Assembly: GCF_014779655.1 (NCBI RefSeq)
Contig: NZ_JACXYX010000009.1
Location: 62,001-126,000 of the forward strand
DNA from: Nocardioides ganghwensis
GTDB lineage: Bacteria > Actinomycetota > Actinomycetes > Propionibacteriales > Nocardioidaceae
DNA: 64,000 bases
Direction: 5' to 3'
Shown: positions 26,942 to 38,007 of the stretch, piece after piece
Numbering within the stretch: position 1 is the stretch's first letter
How the letters are laid out: each line of letters begins with the position of its first letter
Notes under the pieces: model-generated
What the model was told of the DNA's origin: nothing
Database searches by the model: none
What the model saw: the letters and a program-made list of their open reading frames with translations, nothing else
Made by a program: the position numbers and the translations under genes

Positions 26942-27742
26942 TCACCGGTTCGGCACCTCGTAGGTCAGGTCGACGCCGTCCCACCACGACCCGCAGGCGC
27001 AGCCGTCGGGACCGGGCAGGCCCTCGATGGCCGCGCCGAGGAGCAGGGTGAGCCGCTCGAGGTTGGCACGGAAGAGGGCGAAGACCTCCTCCTGCCCGAC
27101 GCCCTCGCCGGACTCGGCGCCGGCGTCCATGTCGGTGACGAGCGCGAGGGAGGCGTAGCACTGGCCCATCTCGCGGGCCAGGGCCGCCTCGGGGGCGCCC
27201 GTCATGTTGATCAGGTCCCAGCCCTGGTCGGCGTAGTGGCGCGACTCGGCGCGCGTGGAGAAGCGCGGCCCCTCGACCACGACCATGGTGCCGCCGGCGC
27301 GTACGTCGGGGTCCGCGCCGGCGAGCGCCGCGGAGACGCCCGGGCAGTAGGGGTCGGCGAACGGCAGGTGGACCGCGCCGGACTCCACGAACGAGCCGAC
27401 CCGTCGGTGGGTGCGGTCGACGAGCTGGTCCGGCACGACGAGGTCGCCGGGCGCCACGGTGTCGCGGAGCCCGCCGACGGCGCAGGGCGCCAGCACCTGG
27501 CGTACGCCGAGCGAGCGCAGCGCCCACGCGTTGGCGCGGTAGGGGATGCCGTGCGGCGGGTGGTCGTGGTGGCGGCCGTGGCGCGGGAGGAAGGCGACCG
27601 ACCGGCCCGCCACCTCCCCGACCGCGATCGGGGCGGACGGGTCGCCGTACGGCGTGGTGACCGCGTGCTCGGTCGCGTCGGGCAGGAACGAGTAGAAGCC
27701 GGAGCCGCCGATGACGGCGACCTCGGCGATGGGTGCGCTCAC
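26942..27742 (-). CDS. mtnP: S-methyl-5'-thioadenosine phosphorylase
   Basis: 266-aa purine nucleoside phosphorylase of the MTAP group, which splits methylthioadenosine to adenine and methylthioribose 1-phosphate for methionine and adenine salvage. GGSGFYSF at the N-terminus, FLPRHGRHHDHPPHGIPYRANAWAL, and VVVEGPRFSTRAESRHY with INMTGAPEAALARE are diagnostic; the NMTG...E loop with following SLALVTDMD fits MTAP rather than PNP. GTG at 27742. Convergent with nhaA; transcribed in the same direction as acs upstream of it. Confidence 0.93.
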   Translation of the reverse strand: MSAPIAEVAVIGGSGFYSFLPDATEHAVTTPYGDPSAPIAVGEVAGRSVAFLPRHGRHHDHPPHGIPYRANAWALRSLGVRQVLAPCAVGGLRDTVAPGDLVVPDQLVDRTHRRVGSFVESGAVHLPFADPYCPGVSAALAGADPDVRAGGTMVVVEGPRFSTRAESRHYADQGWDLINMTGAPEAALAREMGQCYASLALVTDMDAGAESGEGVGQEEVFALFRANLERLTLLLGAAIEGLPGPDGCACGSWWDGVDLTYEVPNR

Positions 27743-27775
27743 CGGGCCAACCCTAGTGAGCGCACCCGACGCGGG

Positions 27776-29740
<1,965 letters not shown>

Positions 29741-29823
29741 GGCTCTCTCCTCTGGCGGGACTCGTACGGGGTCGACGTGCGGGATCGGGTGCGGCGTTGA
29801 AGAAGGGGTGGGGCGGTGGCCGC

Positions 29824-29859
29824 CCCCCTCGCCGAACCTACTCCGGCTCGGCGAGGGGG
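29824..29859 (-). terminator. Hairpin terminator after the acetate permease
   Basis: Perfect 12-bp stem (arms 29824-29835 and 29848-29859, 12-nt loop) 33 nt beyond the permease stop on the minus strand. It separates the permease transcript from acs. Confidence 0.65.
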
Positions 29860-29891
29860 TCACGGGTGAACCAGCCCGGTGGGGTGCTCGA

Positions 29892-31499
29892 TCAGTGGTG
29901 CGTGGCGCCCTCGGCACCCGCACCGGTCAGGGCGCGGACCTCCAGCTCGGTGAAGCGGTCCTCCGCCGTGGGCTCCTGGCTGGTGATCGTGCCGATGTAG
30001 CCGAGCAGGAAGCCCAGCGGGATCGAGACGATGCCCGGGTTGTTGAGCGGGAAGATCGCCCAGTCGGAGTCGGGGAACATCGAGGTGGGCAGCCCCGACA
30101 TCACCGGCGAGAGCAGCACCAGGCCCACGGCGGAGAGCAGGCCGCCGTAGATGCTCCACGTCGCACCGCGGGTGTTGAAGCGGCGCCAGAACATGTTGTA
30201 GATGATCGCCGGCAGGTTGGCCGAGGCGGCCACCGCGAAGGCCAGCGCCACGAGGAACGCGATGTTGAGGCGCTGCGCCGGGATGGACAGCACGATCGCG
30301 ACGGCACCGATCCCGAAGGCGGCGATGCGGGCGACCCGCACCTCGTCCTTCTCGCTGACCGGCTGGTCCTTCTTGAGGACCCCCTTGTAGAGGTCGTGCG
30401 CCACCGACGAGGAGCTGGCCAGGGTCAGGCCGGCCACCACGGCGAGGATCGTCGCGAAGGCGACCGCCGCGATGAGGGCGAGCAGGATCGCACCACCGGT
30501 GGACCCGTCGCCACCGCCGACGGCCTCGGCGAGGAGCGGGGACGCGAGGTTCTGGTTGCCGCCCGCCGCCGGGTCGACGACCTCACGGTCGAGCAGGGCA
30601 GCCGCACCGAAGCCGAGGATCAGCGTCATCAGGTAGAAGGCGCCGATCAGGGCGATCGCCCACAGCACCGACTTCCGCGCGTCACGCGCGGTCGGGACGG
30701 TGTAGAAGCGGATCAGGATGTGCGGCAGACCGGCGGTGCCGAGCACCAGGGCCAGGCCGAGGGACAGGAAGTCGATCTGCGACGTCAGCGAGCTGCCGTA
30801 CTGCAGGCCGGGCTGCAGGAAGGCGTCGCCCTTGCCCGAGTTCTCGGCAGCGGCGCCGAGGAGCGAGGACAGGTTGAAGTTGAACTCCGCGAGCACCAGC
30901 AGCACGATCAGCGCCGAACCGAGCATGAGCAGCACGGCCTTGACGATCTGGACGTACGTCGTTCCCTTCATGCCGCCGACGACGACGTAGAAGATCATCA
31001 GGATGCCGACGCCGATGATGGTGATGTTCTTGATCGCCTCGCTCTCGACGCCGAGGAGCAGCGCCACCAGCGTGCCGGCGCCGACCATCTGGGCGAGCAG
31101 GTAGAAGATCGAGACCACGACGGTCGAGACCGACGCCGCCGTGCGGACCTTGCGCTGGTTCATCCGGAAGGCGAGCTGGTCGGCCATCGTGTAGCGGCCC
31201 GCGTTGCGGAGCATCTCGGCGACGAGGAGCAGCGCGACGAGCCAGGCGACGAGGAAGCCGATGGAGTAGAGGAAGCCGTCGTAGCCGTAGACGGCGATGG
31301 CCCCGGAGATGCCGAGGAAGGAGGCGGCCGACATGTAGTCGCCGCCGATGGCCAGGCCGTTCTGGAAGCCGGAGAAGGAGCGGCCGCCGGAGTAGAAGTC
31401 GGTGGCCGTCTTGGTCTGGCGGCTGGCCCAGAAGGTGATGCCGACCGTCAGTGCGACGACCGACAGGAACAGGAACGTGGTCAGGAACTGGTCGCTCAT
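29892..31499 (-). CDS. actP: Acetate permease, sodium:solute symporter family
   Basis: 535-aa sodium:solute symporter with 13 or so TMs, of the ActP cation/acetate type. [50 protein letters not shown] and [21 protein letters not shown] are characteristic. ATG at 31499 gives the usual N-terminus MSDQFLTT; an in-frame start at 31538 exists. A hairpin begins exactly at this ATG (31499-31528). The DUF485 protein upstream is the usual small partner. Takes up acetate for acs. Confidence 0.95.
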   Translation of the reverse strand: MSDQFLTTFLFLSVVALTVGITFWASRQTKTATDFYSGGRSFSGFQNGLAIGGDYMSAASFLGISGAIAVYGYDGFLYSIGFLVAWLVALLLVAEMLRNAGRYTMADQLAFRMNQRKVRTAASVSTVVVSIFYLLAQMVGAGTLVALLLGVESEAIKNITIIGVGILMIFYVVVGGMKGTTYVQIVKAVLLMLGSALIVLLVLAEFNFNLSSLLGAAAENSGKGDAFLQPGLQYGSSLTSQIDFLSLGLALVLGTAGLPHILIRFYTVPTARDARKSVLWAIALIGAFYLMTLILGFGAAALLDREVVDPAAGGNQNLASPLLAEAVGGGDGSTGGAILLALIAAVAFATILAVVAGLTLASSSSVAHDLYKGVLKKDQPVSEKDEVRVARIAAFGIGAVAIVLSIPAQRLNIAFLVALAFAVAASANLPAIIYNMFWRRFNTRGATWSIYGGLLSAVGLVLLSPVMSGLPTSMFPDSDWAIFPLNNPGIVSIPLGFLLGYIGTITSQEPTAEDRFTELEVRALTGAGAEGATHH

Positions 31500-31528
31500 G
31501 CGCGTACTCGCTTCGCTCCGTGCGCGCA
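31499..31528. repeat. Palindrome touching the actP start codon
   Basis: 9-bp stem TGCGCGTAC / GTGCGCGCA with one G-T pair (31499-31507, 31520-31528), 12-nt loop, in the 76-nt spacer between DUF485 and actP. It covers the A of the ATG and the expected ribosome site. The loop and flank contain TCGCTTCGCTC / TCGCTCGCTGCGCT, typical of short repetitive sequences in such genomes. Confidence 0.5.
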
Positions 31529-31575
31529 TGAGGCACATGTCGCACTGTGTTGGATGGTTCGCTCGCTGCGCTGGC

Positions 31576-31944
31576 TCATGCCTGGCCCCGCTTCGCGTCG
31601 GTGCCGGCCTGGTCGCGGTAGGACTGCTCGAGGCTGCGGGCCAGCGGGTCGAGCCTGGCGTTGGAGTAGCGGCTGTACATCCAGGCCAGGCCGAAGGTCG
31701 TGACGAACTGGAGGAGCCCGAAGACCAGGGCGACGTTGATGTTGCCGACCAGCTTGGTGGCCATGAAGCCGCCCGCCCAGTTCGACATGATCACGTAGAG
31801 CAGGTACCACGCCAGGAAGGCGGCGGTGGCCGGGATGACGAAGCCGCGGTAGCGCTTCCTCAGCTCGGTGTACTCACTGGATTCGTGCAGCCGGTCATAG
31901 ACCGGATCGTGGCGCGCGGCCTGGTCGGGTGCCTCGATAGTCAC
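31576..31944 (-). CDS. DUF485 membrane protein, actP partner
   Basis: 122-aa protein with two TM helices (about 38-58 and 67-90) and charged ends. The family DUF485 (YjcH) is nearly always encoded directly before actP, as here, and is taken to be an accessory of the acetate permease. [23 protein letters not shown] is typical. GTG at 31944. The 76-nt gap to actP is unusually long for this pair and contains a palindrome. Confidence 0.9.
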   Translation of the reverse strand: MTIEAPDQAARHDPVYDRLHESSEYTELRKRYRGFVIPATAAFLAWYLLYVIMSNWAGGFMATKLVGNINVALVFGLLQFVTTFGLAWMYSRYSNARLDPLARSLEQSYRDQAGTDAKRGQA

Positions 31945-32311
31945 GGCTTCGTCCTCTCGAACTGTGGCTGGCGGTCACCTCTGTGACCGCGGTCACCGTG
32001 ACACCGCTCACCTCCCGGCCGGGAGGGTCGCGCACGGCCTGGGCGACCGGTGGGTGCGGCCGGTCGCCCAGCGGTCGGCGGCGTACGACGAGCGGTCAGC
32101 GCGGCTCGGCAGCGGCGAGGAGTCGTCGGCTGGGGCCCAGTGCCGTACAGTCGAGGGTGTTGAAGGGACGGAGCACCCAGTCGTCCTGGCCGCGCACGAT
32201 GCGTGGCTCGTATCTCGTACTCCTGGTTTCGGTTCGCTGGACATCAGTACGCATGGATGTCTTCAGCAGTTCAGGGGCAGACAGCCCCGACACGAAACAA
32301 AGGAAAAGATC
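31945..32311. other. 367-nt non-coding region between DUF485 and cspA
   Basis: Divergent promoter region without a credible gene. The left part holds dense GTGAC/GTCAC repeats, including the CRP-type palindrome at 31982-31997 and GCGGTCAC-N4-GTGACCGC at 31971-31990, which belong to the actP operon. TACAGT at 32146-32151 is a plausible cspA -10, which would give a long 5' leader of about 155 nt, as is usual for cold-shock mRNAs. GGGTG/CACCC (from about 32156) could form a hairpin in that leader. Confidence 0.6.
31982..31997. promoter_or_regulatory. CRP/GlxR-type site upstream of the actP operon
   Basis: TGTGACCGCGGTCACC matches the actinobacterial CRP consensus TGTGA-N6-TCACA in 9 of 10 fixed positions and contains a perfect 14-nt palindrome. 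It lies 38 nt upstream of the DUF485 start. The Crp gene at 20787 is the natural candidate regulator. Confidence 0.6.
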
Positions 32312-32515
32312 ATGGCTCAGGGAACTGTCAAGTGGTTCAACGCTGACAAGGGCTTCGGCTTCATCGCGCAGGACGGCGGCGGCGAGGACGTGTTCGTCCA
32401 CTTCTCCGCGATCCAGTCCAGCGGCTACAAGTCGCTCGACGACAACCAGAAGGTCGAGTTCGACGTGACCGCCGGCCCCAAGGGCCCGCAGGCCGAGAAC
32501 GTCCGCGTCGTCTGA
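32312..32515 (+). CDS. cspA: Cold-shock protein
   Basis: 67-aa CspA-family RNA/DNA-binding protein: single OB-fold with [18 protein letters not shown] (RNP1) and DVFVHFSAI (RNP2), ending in [10 protein letters not shown]. Acts as an RNA chaperone. ATG at 32312 with AAAGGA 9 nt upstream. A long leader and a strong terminator flank it, so it is monocistronic. Confidence 0.97.
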   Translation: MAQGTVKWFNADKGFGFIAQDGGGEDVFVHFSAIQSSGYKSLDDNQKVEFDVTAGPKGPQAENVRVV

Positions 32516-32528
32516 CGTACGCACTCAC

Positions 32529-32564
32529 GAAGGGCCCCGACCGCAGCTGCGGTCGGGGCCCTTC
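32529..32564 (+). terminator. Terminator after cspA
   Basis: A 36-nt perfect palindrome (16-bp stem, AGCT loop) beginning 13 nt after the cspA stop. Very GC-rich stem; no T-run follows. Confidence 0.8.
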
Positions 32565-32590
32565 TGCGAGTGGGGTCCGTGAGGCGGGTG

Positions 32591-32634
32591 GTCGCGCCTG
32601 ACGAAAGGTCGGGTCGCGCAGCGTCAGGCGCGAC
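32591..32634 (-). terminator. Hairpin after the PQQ-propeller gene
   Basis: Perfect 13-bp inverted repeat (32591-32603 and 32622-32634, 18-nt loop) 73 nt beyond the stop of the minus-strand gene ending at 32707. Confidence 0.55.
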
Positions 32635-32706
32635 GGTCCACCCTCGCCACGGTACGCGCGAGCGCGGGGCGGACGTAGTCCCCAGGTTGGGTAGCGACGG
32701 GCGTTC

Positions 32707-34260
32707 CTACCTTCCGTTGACGGTGAACGAGTGGATCGCCTGCCCGGGCAGCTCGACGCCGAGGTTGTAGCCGCTGCCCCAGTAGAGCGCTCCGTCCACG
32801 GCCGCAGCGCCGCTGTAGCAGAAGTCCCCCGACGAGTGGTCCCACAGCTGGCTGCCGTCGCTCGCCTTGAGGGCGTACATGTGGCCCGCCGCGTCGCCGG
32901 AGCACGCGTAGACCACACCGCGGGCCACGGTCACCGCGCCGGAGGCGGTGGCCGCCGCCGGGTTGGCACGGTCCCAGATCAGGCGGCCCGTGGCGGCGTC
33001 GAGCGCCGCCCAGTGACCGTGGTCGATGGTGGTCCCGTCGCTCAGCGTCCACGACTTCTGGTCGGTGTTGGCCGAGGCGACGTAGATCCGCGTCCCGTCG
33101 GTGGCCGATCCCCACTGCAGGCCGCCCGCCAGGCCGCCGGGAGCGGCCTGGGTCTTCCAGACCACCGCACCCGTGTCCGGGTCCAGGGCCCAGAAGATTC
33201 CTGACTTCTGGCCCGCGCCCACGAAGTCCCTGCCGCCCGTCCTCCACAGCATCGGTGCCTGCGCGAAGTCGTAGTCGGGGCCGGCGTTCTCGGGGCAGCC
33301 CTCCACCGGGTCCTCGAAACCGGGCACGGGGATGCCGCAGGCGACGTTCCAGGCGTCGACGGGCAGTGCCCGCGTGGACCACTTCACCGCGCCGGTTCCC
33401 GTGTCGAGCGCGACGATCGCGTCGAACATGTTGTCGGCCGGCACGCAGGCCGCTCGGTCCTCGTCCGAGGTCGCGGCGGCGACGCAGGCGGTCACGGAGT
33501 CGGGGATCGAGTAGTTGTTTCCGGTGGCGACGTAGACGGTCCCGCGCTTGGTGTCCACCGCCGGCGCACTGCCCCACACCGCCGCACCGGTGTATCCGGG
33601 TGGGGTCATGTAGGTCTTCCACTTCACCTGACCGGTCGCGAGGTCCAGCGCCATGAAGAAGCCTCGGAAGGTCAACGGCACCCCGAACCGCACGAGGACC
33701 TCTTCGTAGGACGCCGCGCCGATGTAGACCGTGCCGTCGGCGATCGTCGCCGACTGGGTGAGGATCGGGTAGCCGCCCTCCACCGTGGTCTTCCACAGCA
33801 GGGAGCCGTCGCGCTTGTCGACGGCGAACACCCATCCGTCCGGGCTGAAGACCTTGCCGGCCTGGTCGCCGAGGACCAGCGTGTTGCCGGAGATCGCCGG
33901 GGTCGCCCGGGAGTAGTCCCCATCGGGTGCCCCGTAGTCGGTGCTCAGGTTCTTCTGCCAGATGACGGCGCCGGTAGCGGCGGCCAGGGCGTACAGGTTG
34001 CCCTTGTCGTCGGGCACGTAGACGACCCCGTTCTCCACGGAGGGGGTCGCCGAGACGTTGCCGGCGGTCGCCACCTTCCACTTCAGTGCCAGCTTGGCGG
34101 CACCGCCGACGCCGATCGTGCTGTCGCCGTTCCTCGTGTTCGCGAGGTCGTGACCGGCGCTCGGCCAGCCTGCCTGCGCGCCGACGGCGGCGGGTGCCAC
34201 GAACAGCACTCCCACCGCCAGCAGGGCCCCTGGGACCCTGGACAGCCTTCTTCCATGCAT
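32707..34260 (-). CDS. Secreted PQQ-type beta-propeller dehydrogenase-like protein
   Basis: 517-aa exported protein. Signal peptide at 1-28 (RRLSRVPGALLAVGVLFVAP, cleavage near AVGA). Repeated blades carry the PQQ pattern GxxYALAAATGAVIWQ, VFAVDKRDGSLLWKT, FMALDLATGQVKWKT, IVALDTGTGAVKWST, FWALDPDTGAVVWKT, HMYALKASDGSQLWDH. Overall it resembles polyvinyl-alcohol/quinoprotein alcohol dehydrogenases. No CxxCH haem motif and no PQQ synthesis gene is visible here, so catalysis is uncertain. GGGAG lies 6 nt before the ATG. Isolated gene, divergent from narK. Confidence 0.82.
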   Translation of the reverse strand: MHGRRLSRVPGALLAVGVLFVAPAAVGAQAGWPSAGHDLANTRNGDSTIGVGGAAKLALKWKVATAGNVSATPSVENGVVYVPDDKGNLYALAAATGAVIWQKNLSTDYGAPDGDYSRATPAISGNTLVLGDQAGKVFSPDGWVFAVDKRDGSLLWKTTVEGGYPILTQSATIADGTVYIGAASYEEVLVRFGVPLTFRGFFMALDLATGQVKWKTYMTPPGYTGAAVWGSAPAVDTKRGTVYVATGNNYSIPDSVTACVAAATSDEDRAACVPADNMFDAIVALDTGTGAVKWSTRALPVDAWNVACGIPVPGFEDPVEGCPENAGPDYDFAQAPMLWRTGGRDFVGAGQKSGIFWALDPDTGAVVWKTQAAPGGLAGGLQWGSATDGTRIYVASANTDQKSWTLSDGTTIDHGHWAALDAATGRLIWDRANPAAATASGAVTVARGVVYACSGDAAGHMYALKASDGSQLWDHSSGDFCYSGAAAVDGALYWGSGYNLGVELPGQAIHSFTVNGR

Positions 34261-34490
34261 TGGAAACTCCCGTGCTCGTAGCGGATCGCGCCTGCGTGTG
34301 CGCGTGACGAACGTGGTGCGTTTCCCGACCTCGTACGAGCTCTACTCCCGCCCGTGCGCGGCGTCAACAGGCCCTGTCGGCGGACCAGACCACGAAGCGC
34401 CCGCGGCCTCGTGAGGTCGTGAGGAGAATGTGACGGTCCTGCCACCGCGACGGCAGTTCGCTCGTCACAGTCGGTGGCCACCCTCCTGTC

Positions 34491-35966
34491 ATGAGCATGC
34501 AGACCCCCACCCGTCGTAGCCGCCGCTGGATCGAGGACTGGCGTCCCGAGGATCCCGACTTCTGGGAGACGACCGGACGCCAGGTCGCCCGGCGCAACCT
34601 GATCTGGTCGATCTTCGCCGAGCACCTCGGCTTCTCGGTGTGGCTGATCTGGAGCGTGAGCTCGGCCTTCCTGGTGGCGACCGGGTTCGACTACACGCCG
34701 CAGCAGCTCTTCCTGCTGGTGGCCCTGCCCAACCTCGTCGGCTCGTTGCTGCGGCTGCCGTACACGTTCGCGGTGCCGAAGTTCGGTGGCCGCAACTGGA
34801 CGATGGCGAGCGCGGCGCTGCTGCTCATCCCCACGCTCGGGTTCGCGTACGCCGTGCAGAGGCCGGACACGCCGTACTGGGTGTTCTGCCTCATCGCCGC
34901 CACGGCCGGCCTCGGCGGCGGCAACTTCGCCAGCTCGATGGCCAACATCAACTTCTTCTACCCCTCGGCCAAGAAGGGCGCCGCGCTGGGCCTCAACGCG
35001 GCCGGTGGCAACCTCGGTGTCTCCCTGATCCAGCTCTTCTTGCCGGTCATCGTCGGCGGGGCCGGGATCTTCGGCCTGGTCAAGGCGTCGGAGGGCGGGA
35101 TCGACCTGCAGCGCGCGGCCTGGGTGTACGCCGGCCTCGCGGTCGTCGCGACGCTCGCGGCGTACTTCTTCATGGACAACCTGAGCACCGCGAAGTCCTC
35201 CCCCCGCGAGCAGCTGCAGGTCGTGCGCAAGCGGCAGACCTGGATCATGGCCTTCCTCTACATCGGCACCTTCGGCTCCTTCATCGGCTACTCGGCCGCC
35301 ATGCCGCTGCTCATCAAGCTGAACTTCTGGGTGCCGGAGCCGGCGCCGCTGGGGACCGGCATCTACTTCGCCTACTTCGCGTTCCTCGGCGCCCTCGTCG
35401 GCTCGGCGACCCGGCCGTTCGGCGGCTGGCTGGCCGACCGCCTCGGTGGCGCGAAGGTGACGCTGGGCGCGTTCGGCGCGATGGTCGCCTTCACGCTGGC
35501 CGTACTGTGGACGCTCATGCAGCTCACCCCCAACCCGACCGCGGACCCGGCGATCGCGTCGGCCAACCAGTCGTGGTTCCCGTGGTTCCTGGGCTTCTTC
35601 CTCTGTGTCTTCGCCGCCACCGGCATCGGCAACGGCTCGACCTACAAGATGATCCCGGCGATCTGGCGCACCGAGGCCGAGCGCGCCACGTCGCCCGGCA
35701 CGCCCGAGCGCACCGCCGCCCTGCTGGCCGGCACCAAGCAGGCCTCCGCCGCGATCGGCGTGATCGGCGCGGTGGGCGCCATCGGCGGCTTCCTCATCCC
35801 CATGGCCTTCAGCGCACCGTGGGTGGCCGACCCCATGTCCGCCACCAAGGGCGCCTTCGTGGTCTTCACCGCGTTCTACGTCGTCTGCGGCGCGGTGACC
35901 TGGGCGGTCTACCTGCGGCGCCCCGCCGAGGTCCGCGCCCAGAGCCTGGCCGGCGCCGGGATCTGA
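34491..35966 (+). CDS. narK: Nitrate/nitrite transporter NarK family
   Basis: 491-aa MFS protein with 12 TMs. The NarK signatures are present: RLPYTFAVPKFGGRNWT in the TM2-3 area, GLGGGNFASSMANINFFYPSAKKGAALGLNAAGGNLG (nitrate signature 1) and GIGNGSTYKMIPAIW (signature 2). Imports nitrate or exchanges nitrate and nitrite. It is followed 16 nt later by the nitrate reductase gene, so the pair forms an assimilation operon. ATG 34491 or the Met two codons later; no strong ribosome site. Confidence 0.94.
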   Translation: MSMQTPTRRSRRWIEDWRPEDPDFWETTGRQVARRNLIWSIFAEHLGFSVWLIWSVSSAFLVATGFDYTPQQLFLLVALPNLVGSLLRLPYTFAVPKFGGRNWTMASAALLLIPTLGFAYAVQRPDTPYWVFCLIAATAGLGGGNFASSMANINFFYPSAKKGAALGLNAAGGNLGVSLIQLFLPVIVGGAGIFGLVKASEGGIDLQRAAWVYAGLAVVATLAAYFFMDNLSTAKSSPREQLQVVRKRQTWIMAFLYIGTFGSFIGYSAAMPLLIKLNFWVPEPAPLGTGIYFAYFAFLGALVGSATRPFGGWLADRLGGAKVTLGAFGAMVAFTLAVLWTLMQLTPNPTADPAIASANQSWFPWFLGFFLCVFAATGIGNGSTYKMIPAIWRTEAERATSPGTPERTAALLAGTKQASAAIGVIGAVGAIGGFLIPMAFSAPWVADPMSATKGAFVVFTAFYVVCGAVTWAVYLRRPAEVRAQSLAGAGI

Positions 35967-35982
35967 GCGGAGACCTGACCTG

Positions 35983-38007
35983 ATGGCGACCGAGACCCAC
36001 TGCCCCTACTGCTCGCTGCAGTGCGGGATGCGGCTGACCGGCCGGCGGGCACCCGAGGTGTCGGCGTGGGAGGAGTTCCCCGTCAACGAAGGCGCGCTGT
36101 GCCGCAAGGGCTGGTCGGCGGCCGGGCTGTACGGCGGGCGCGAGCGGATCACGTCGCCGCTCGTGCGCGACCGGGAGACCGGCGAGTGGTCGGCGGTGAC
36201 GTGGGACGACGCGCTCGACCGGGTGGTCGACGGGTTCCGCGCGGCGCAGGCGGCGAAGGGGCCGGACGGTGTCGCCATCTTCGGGGGCGGCGGGCTGACC
36301 AACGAGAAGGCGTACGCCCTCGGCAAGCTCGCCCGGGTCGCGCTCGGCACCTCGCAGATCGACTACAACGGCCGCTGGTGCATGTCGTCGGCCGCGTCGG
36401 CGGGCATCCGTGCCTTCGGCCTCGACCGCGGGCTCCCGTTCCCGCTGGCCGACGTCGAGGAGGCCGACGTCCTCGTGCTCGTCGGCTCCAACCTCGCCGA
36501 GACGATGCCCCCCGCCGCGCGGCACCTCGACCGGCTGCGGGAGCGGGGCGGTCGCGTGGTGGTGGTCGACCCGCGGCGTACGCCGACCGCCGACCGGGCC
36601 GACCTCCACCTCCAGCCGGTGCCGGGCACCGACCTCGCGCTGGCGCTCGGGCTGCTGCACCTGCTCGTCGCCGGCGGCGCGGTCGACGAGGCGTACCTCG
36701 CCGAGCGGACGACCGGCTGGGAGCAGGTCCGCGACTCGGTCGCAGCCTGGTGGCCCGAGCGGGTCGAGCGGGTGACCGGGATCGACGCGCACGAGGTGCG
36801 CGCCCTCGCCGCGATGCTCGCCGGCTCGCCGCGGGTCATGGTCCTCACCGCCCGCGGCGCCGAGCAGCACTCGACGGGCTCCGACACCGTGCTCGCCTGG
36901 ATCAACGTCGCGCTGGCGCTGGGCATGGTCGGCAGGCGCGGCGCCGGCTACGGCTGCCTCACCGGGCAGGGCAACGGCCAGGGCGGTCGCGAGCACGGCC
37001 AGAAGGCCGACCAGCTGCCCGGCTACCGCCGCATCGACGACCCCGCGGCCCGCGCCCACGTGGCCGGGGTGTGGGGCGTGGAGCCCGACTCGCTGCCCGG
37101 CCCCGGCCGGTCGGCGTACGAGCTGCTCGACGCCCTCGGCACGCCCGACGGGCCGTCGGCGCTGCTGGTGCTGGGCTCCAACATCGTCGTCAGCGCGCCG
37201 AACGCCACCCACGTCACGTCGCGGCTGGAGTCGCTCGACCTGCTCGTGGTGTGCGACATCGTGATGTCGGAGACCGCGGCGCTCGCCGACGTGGTGCTGC
37301 CCGTGACGCAGTGGGCCGAGGAGACGGGGACGATGACCAACCTCGAGGGCCGCGTGGTCCTGCGCCAGAAGGCGATCACGCCTCCGTCGGGCGTGCGGTC
37401 GGACCTCGACGTGATCGCCGGGATCGCCGAGCGGCTCGGGTCGACGGCGTCCTTCCCGACCGACCCGGAGGAGGTCTTCGCCGAGCTCGGCCGGGCCTCG
37501 GAGGGCGGGCCCGCCGACTACTCCGCGATCACCTACGACCGGATCCGCGCCGAGCACGGCGTGTTCTGGGGCGGCGAGCGGCTCTTCGGGGAGTCCTTCG
37601 CGCACCCCGACGGTCGCGCGCGGATGCTGGCCGTCGAGCACCGCGGTGCCGCGGAGCAGCCGTGCGCGGACTACCCGGTCCACCTCACGACGGGGCGGGT
37701 GCTCGCGCAGTACCAGTCCGGCGCGCAGACCCGGCGCACGCGGTCGCTGCCCGACGACGGCCCGTTCGTCGAGCTGCACCCGCTGCTGGCCGGACGCCTC
37801 GGCGTGGCGACGGGGCAGTCCGTACGCGTCGCGACCCGCCGCGGCCAGATGACGGCCCCGGCGAGGGTGGTGGCCACGATCCGGCCCGACACGGTGTTCG
37901 TGCCGTTCCACTGGGTCGGCGCCAACCGGCTCACCAACGACGCCCTCGACCCGGCCTCGAGGATGCCGGAGTTCAAGGTCTGCGCGGCCTCGGTGGCGCA
38001 TGCCTGA
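35983..38007 (+). CDS. nasA: Assimilatory nitrate reductase catalytic subunit
   Basis: 674-aa molybdopterin (bis-MGD) oxidoreductase. N-terminal 4Fe-4S ligands Cys7, Cys10, Cys14, Cys40 (CPYCSLQC...ALCRKG); likely Mo-ligand Cys133 in NGRWCMSSA; GYGCLTGQGNGQGGREHGQKADQLPG and a C-terminal MopB domain (HLTTGRVLAQYQSGAQTRR). Cytoplasmic, no Tat signal, consistent with NasA/NasC. Reduces nitrate to nitrite using electrons from the FAD/BFD protein encoded by the overlapping next gene. Confidence 0.93.
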   Translation: MATETHCPYCSLQCGMRLTGRRAPEVSAWEEFPVNEGALCRKGWSAAGLYGGRERITSPLVRDRETGEWSAVTWDDALDRVVDGFRAAQAAKGPDGVAIFGGGGLTNEKAYALGKLARVALGTSQIDYNGRWCMSSAASAGIRAFGLDRGLPFPLADVEEADVLVLVGSNLAETMPPAARHLDRLRERGGRVVVVDPRRTPTADRADLHLQPVPGTDLALALGLLHLLVAGGAVDEAYLAERTTGWEQVRDSVAAWWPERVERVTGIDAHEVRALAAMLAGSPRVMVLTARGAEQHSTGSDTVLAWINVALALGMVGRRGAGYGCLTGQGNGQGGREHGQKADQLPGYRRIDDPAARAHVAGVWGVEPDSLPGPGRSAYELLDALGTPDGPSALLVLGSNIVVSAPNATHVTSRLESLDLLVVCDIVMSETAALADVVLPVTQWAEETGTMTNLEGRVVLRQKAITPPSGVRSDLDVIAGIAERLGSTASFPTDPEEVFAELGRASEGGPADYSAITYDRIRAEHGVFWGGERLFGESFAHPDGRARMLAVEHRGAAEQPCADYPVHLTTGRVLAQYQSGAQTRRTRSLPDDGPFVELHPLLAGRLGVATGQSVRVATRRGQMTAPARVVATIRPDTVFVPFHWVGANRLTNDALDPASRMPEFKVCAASVAHA

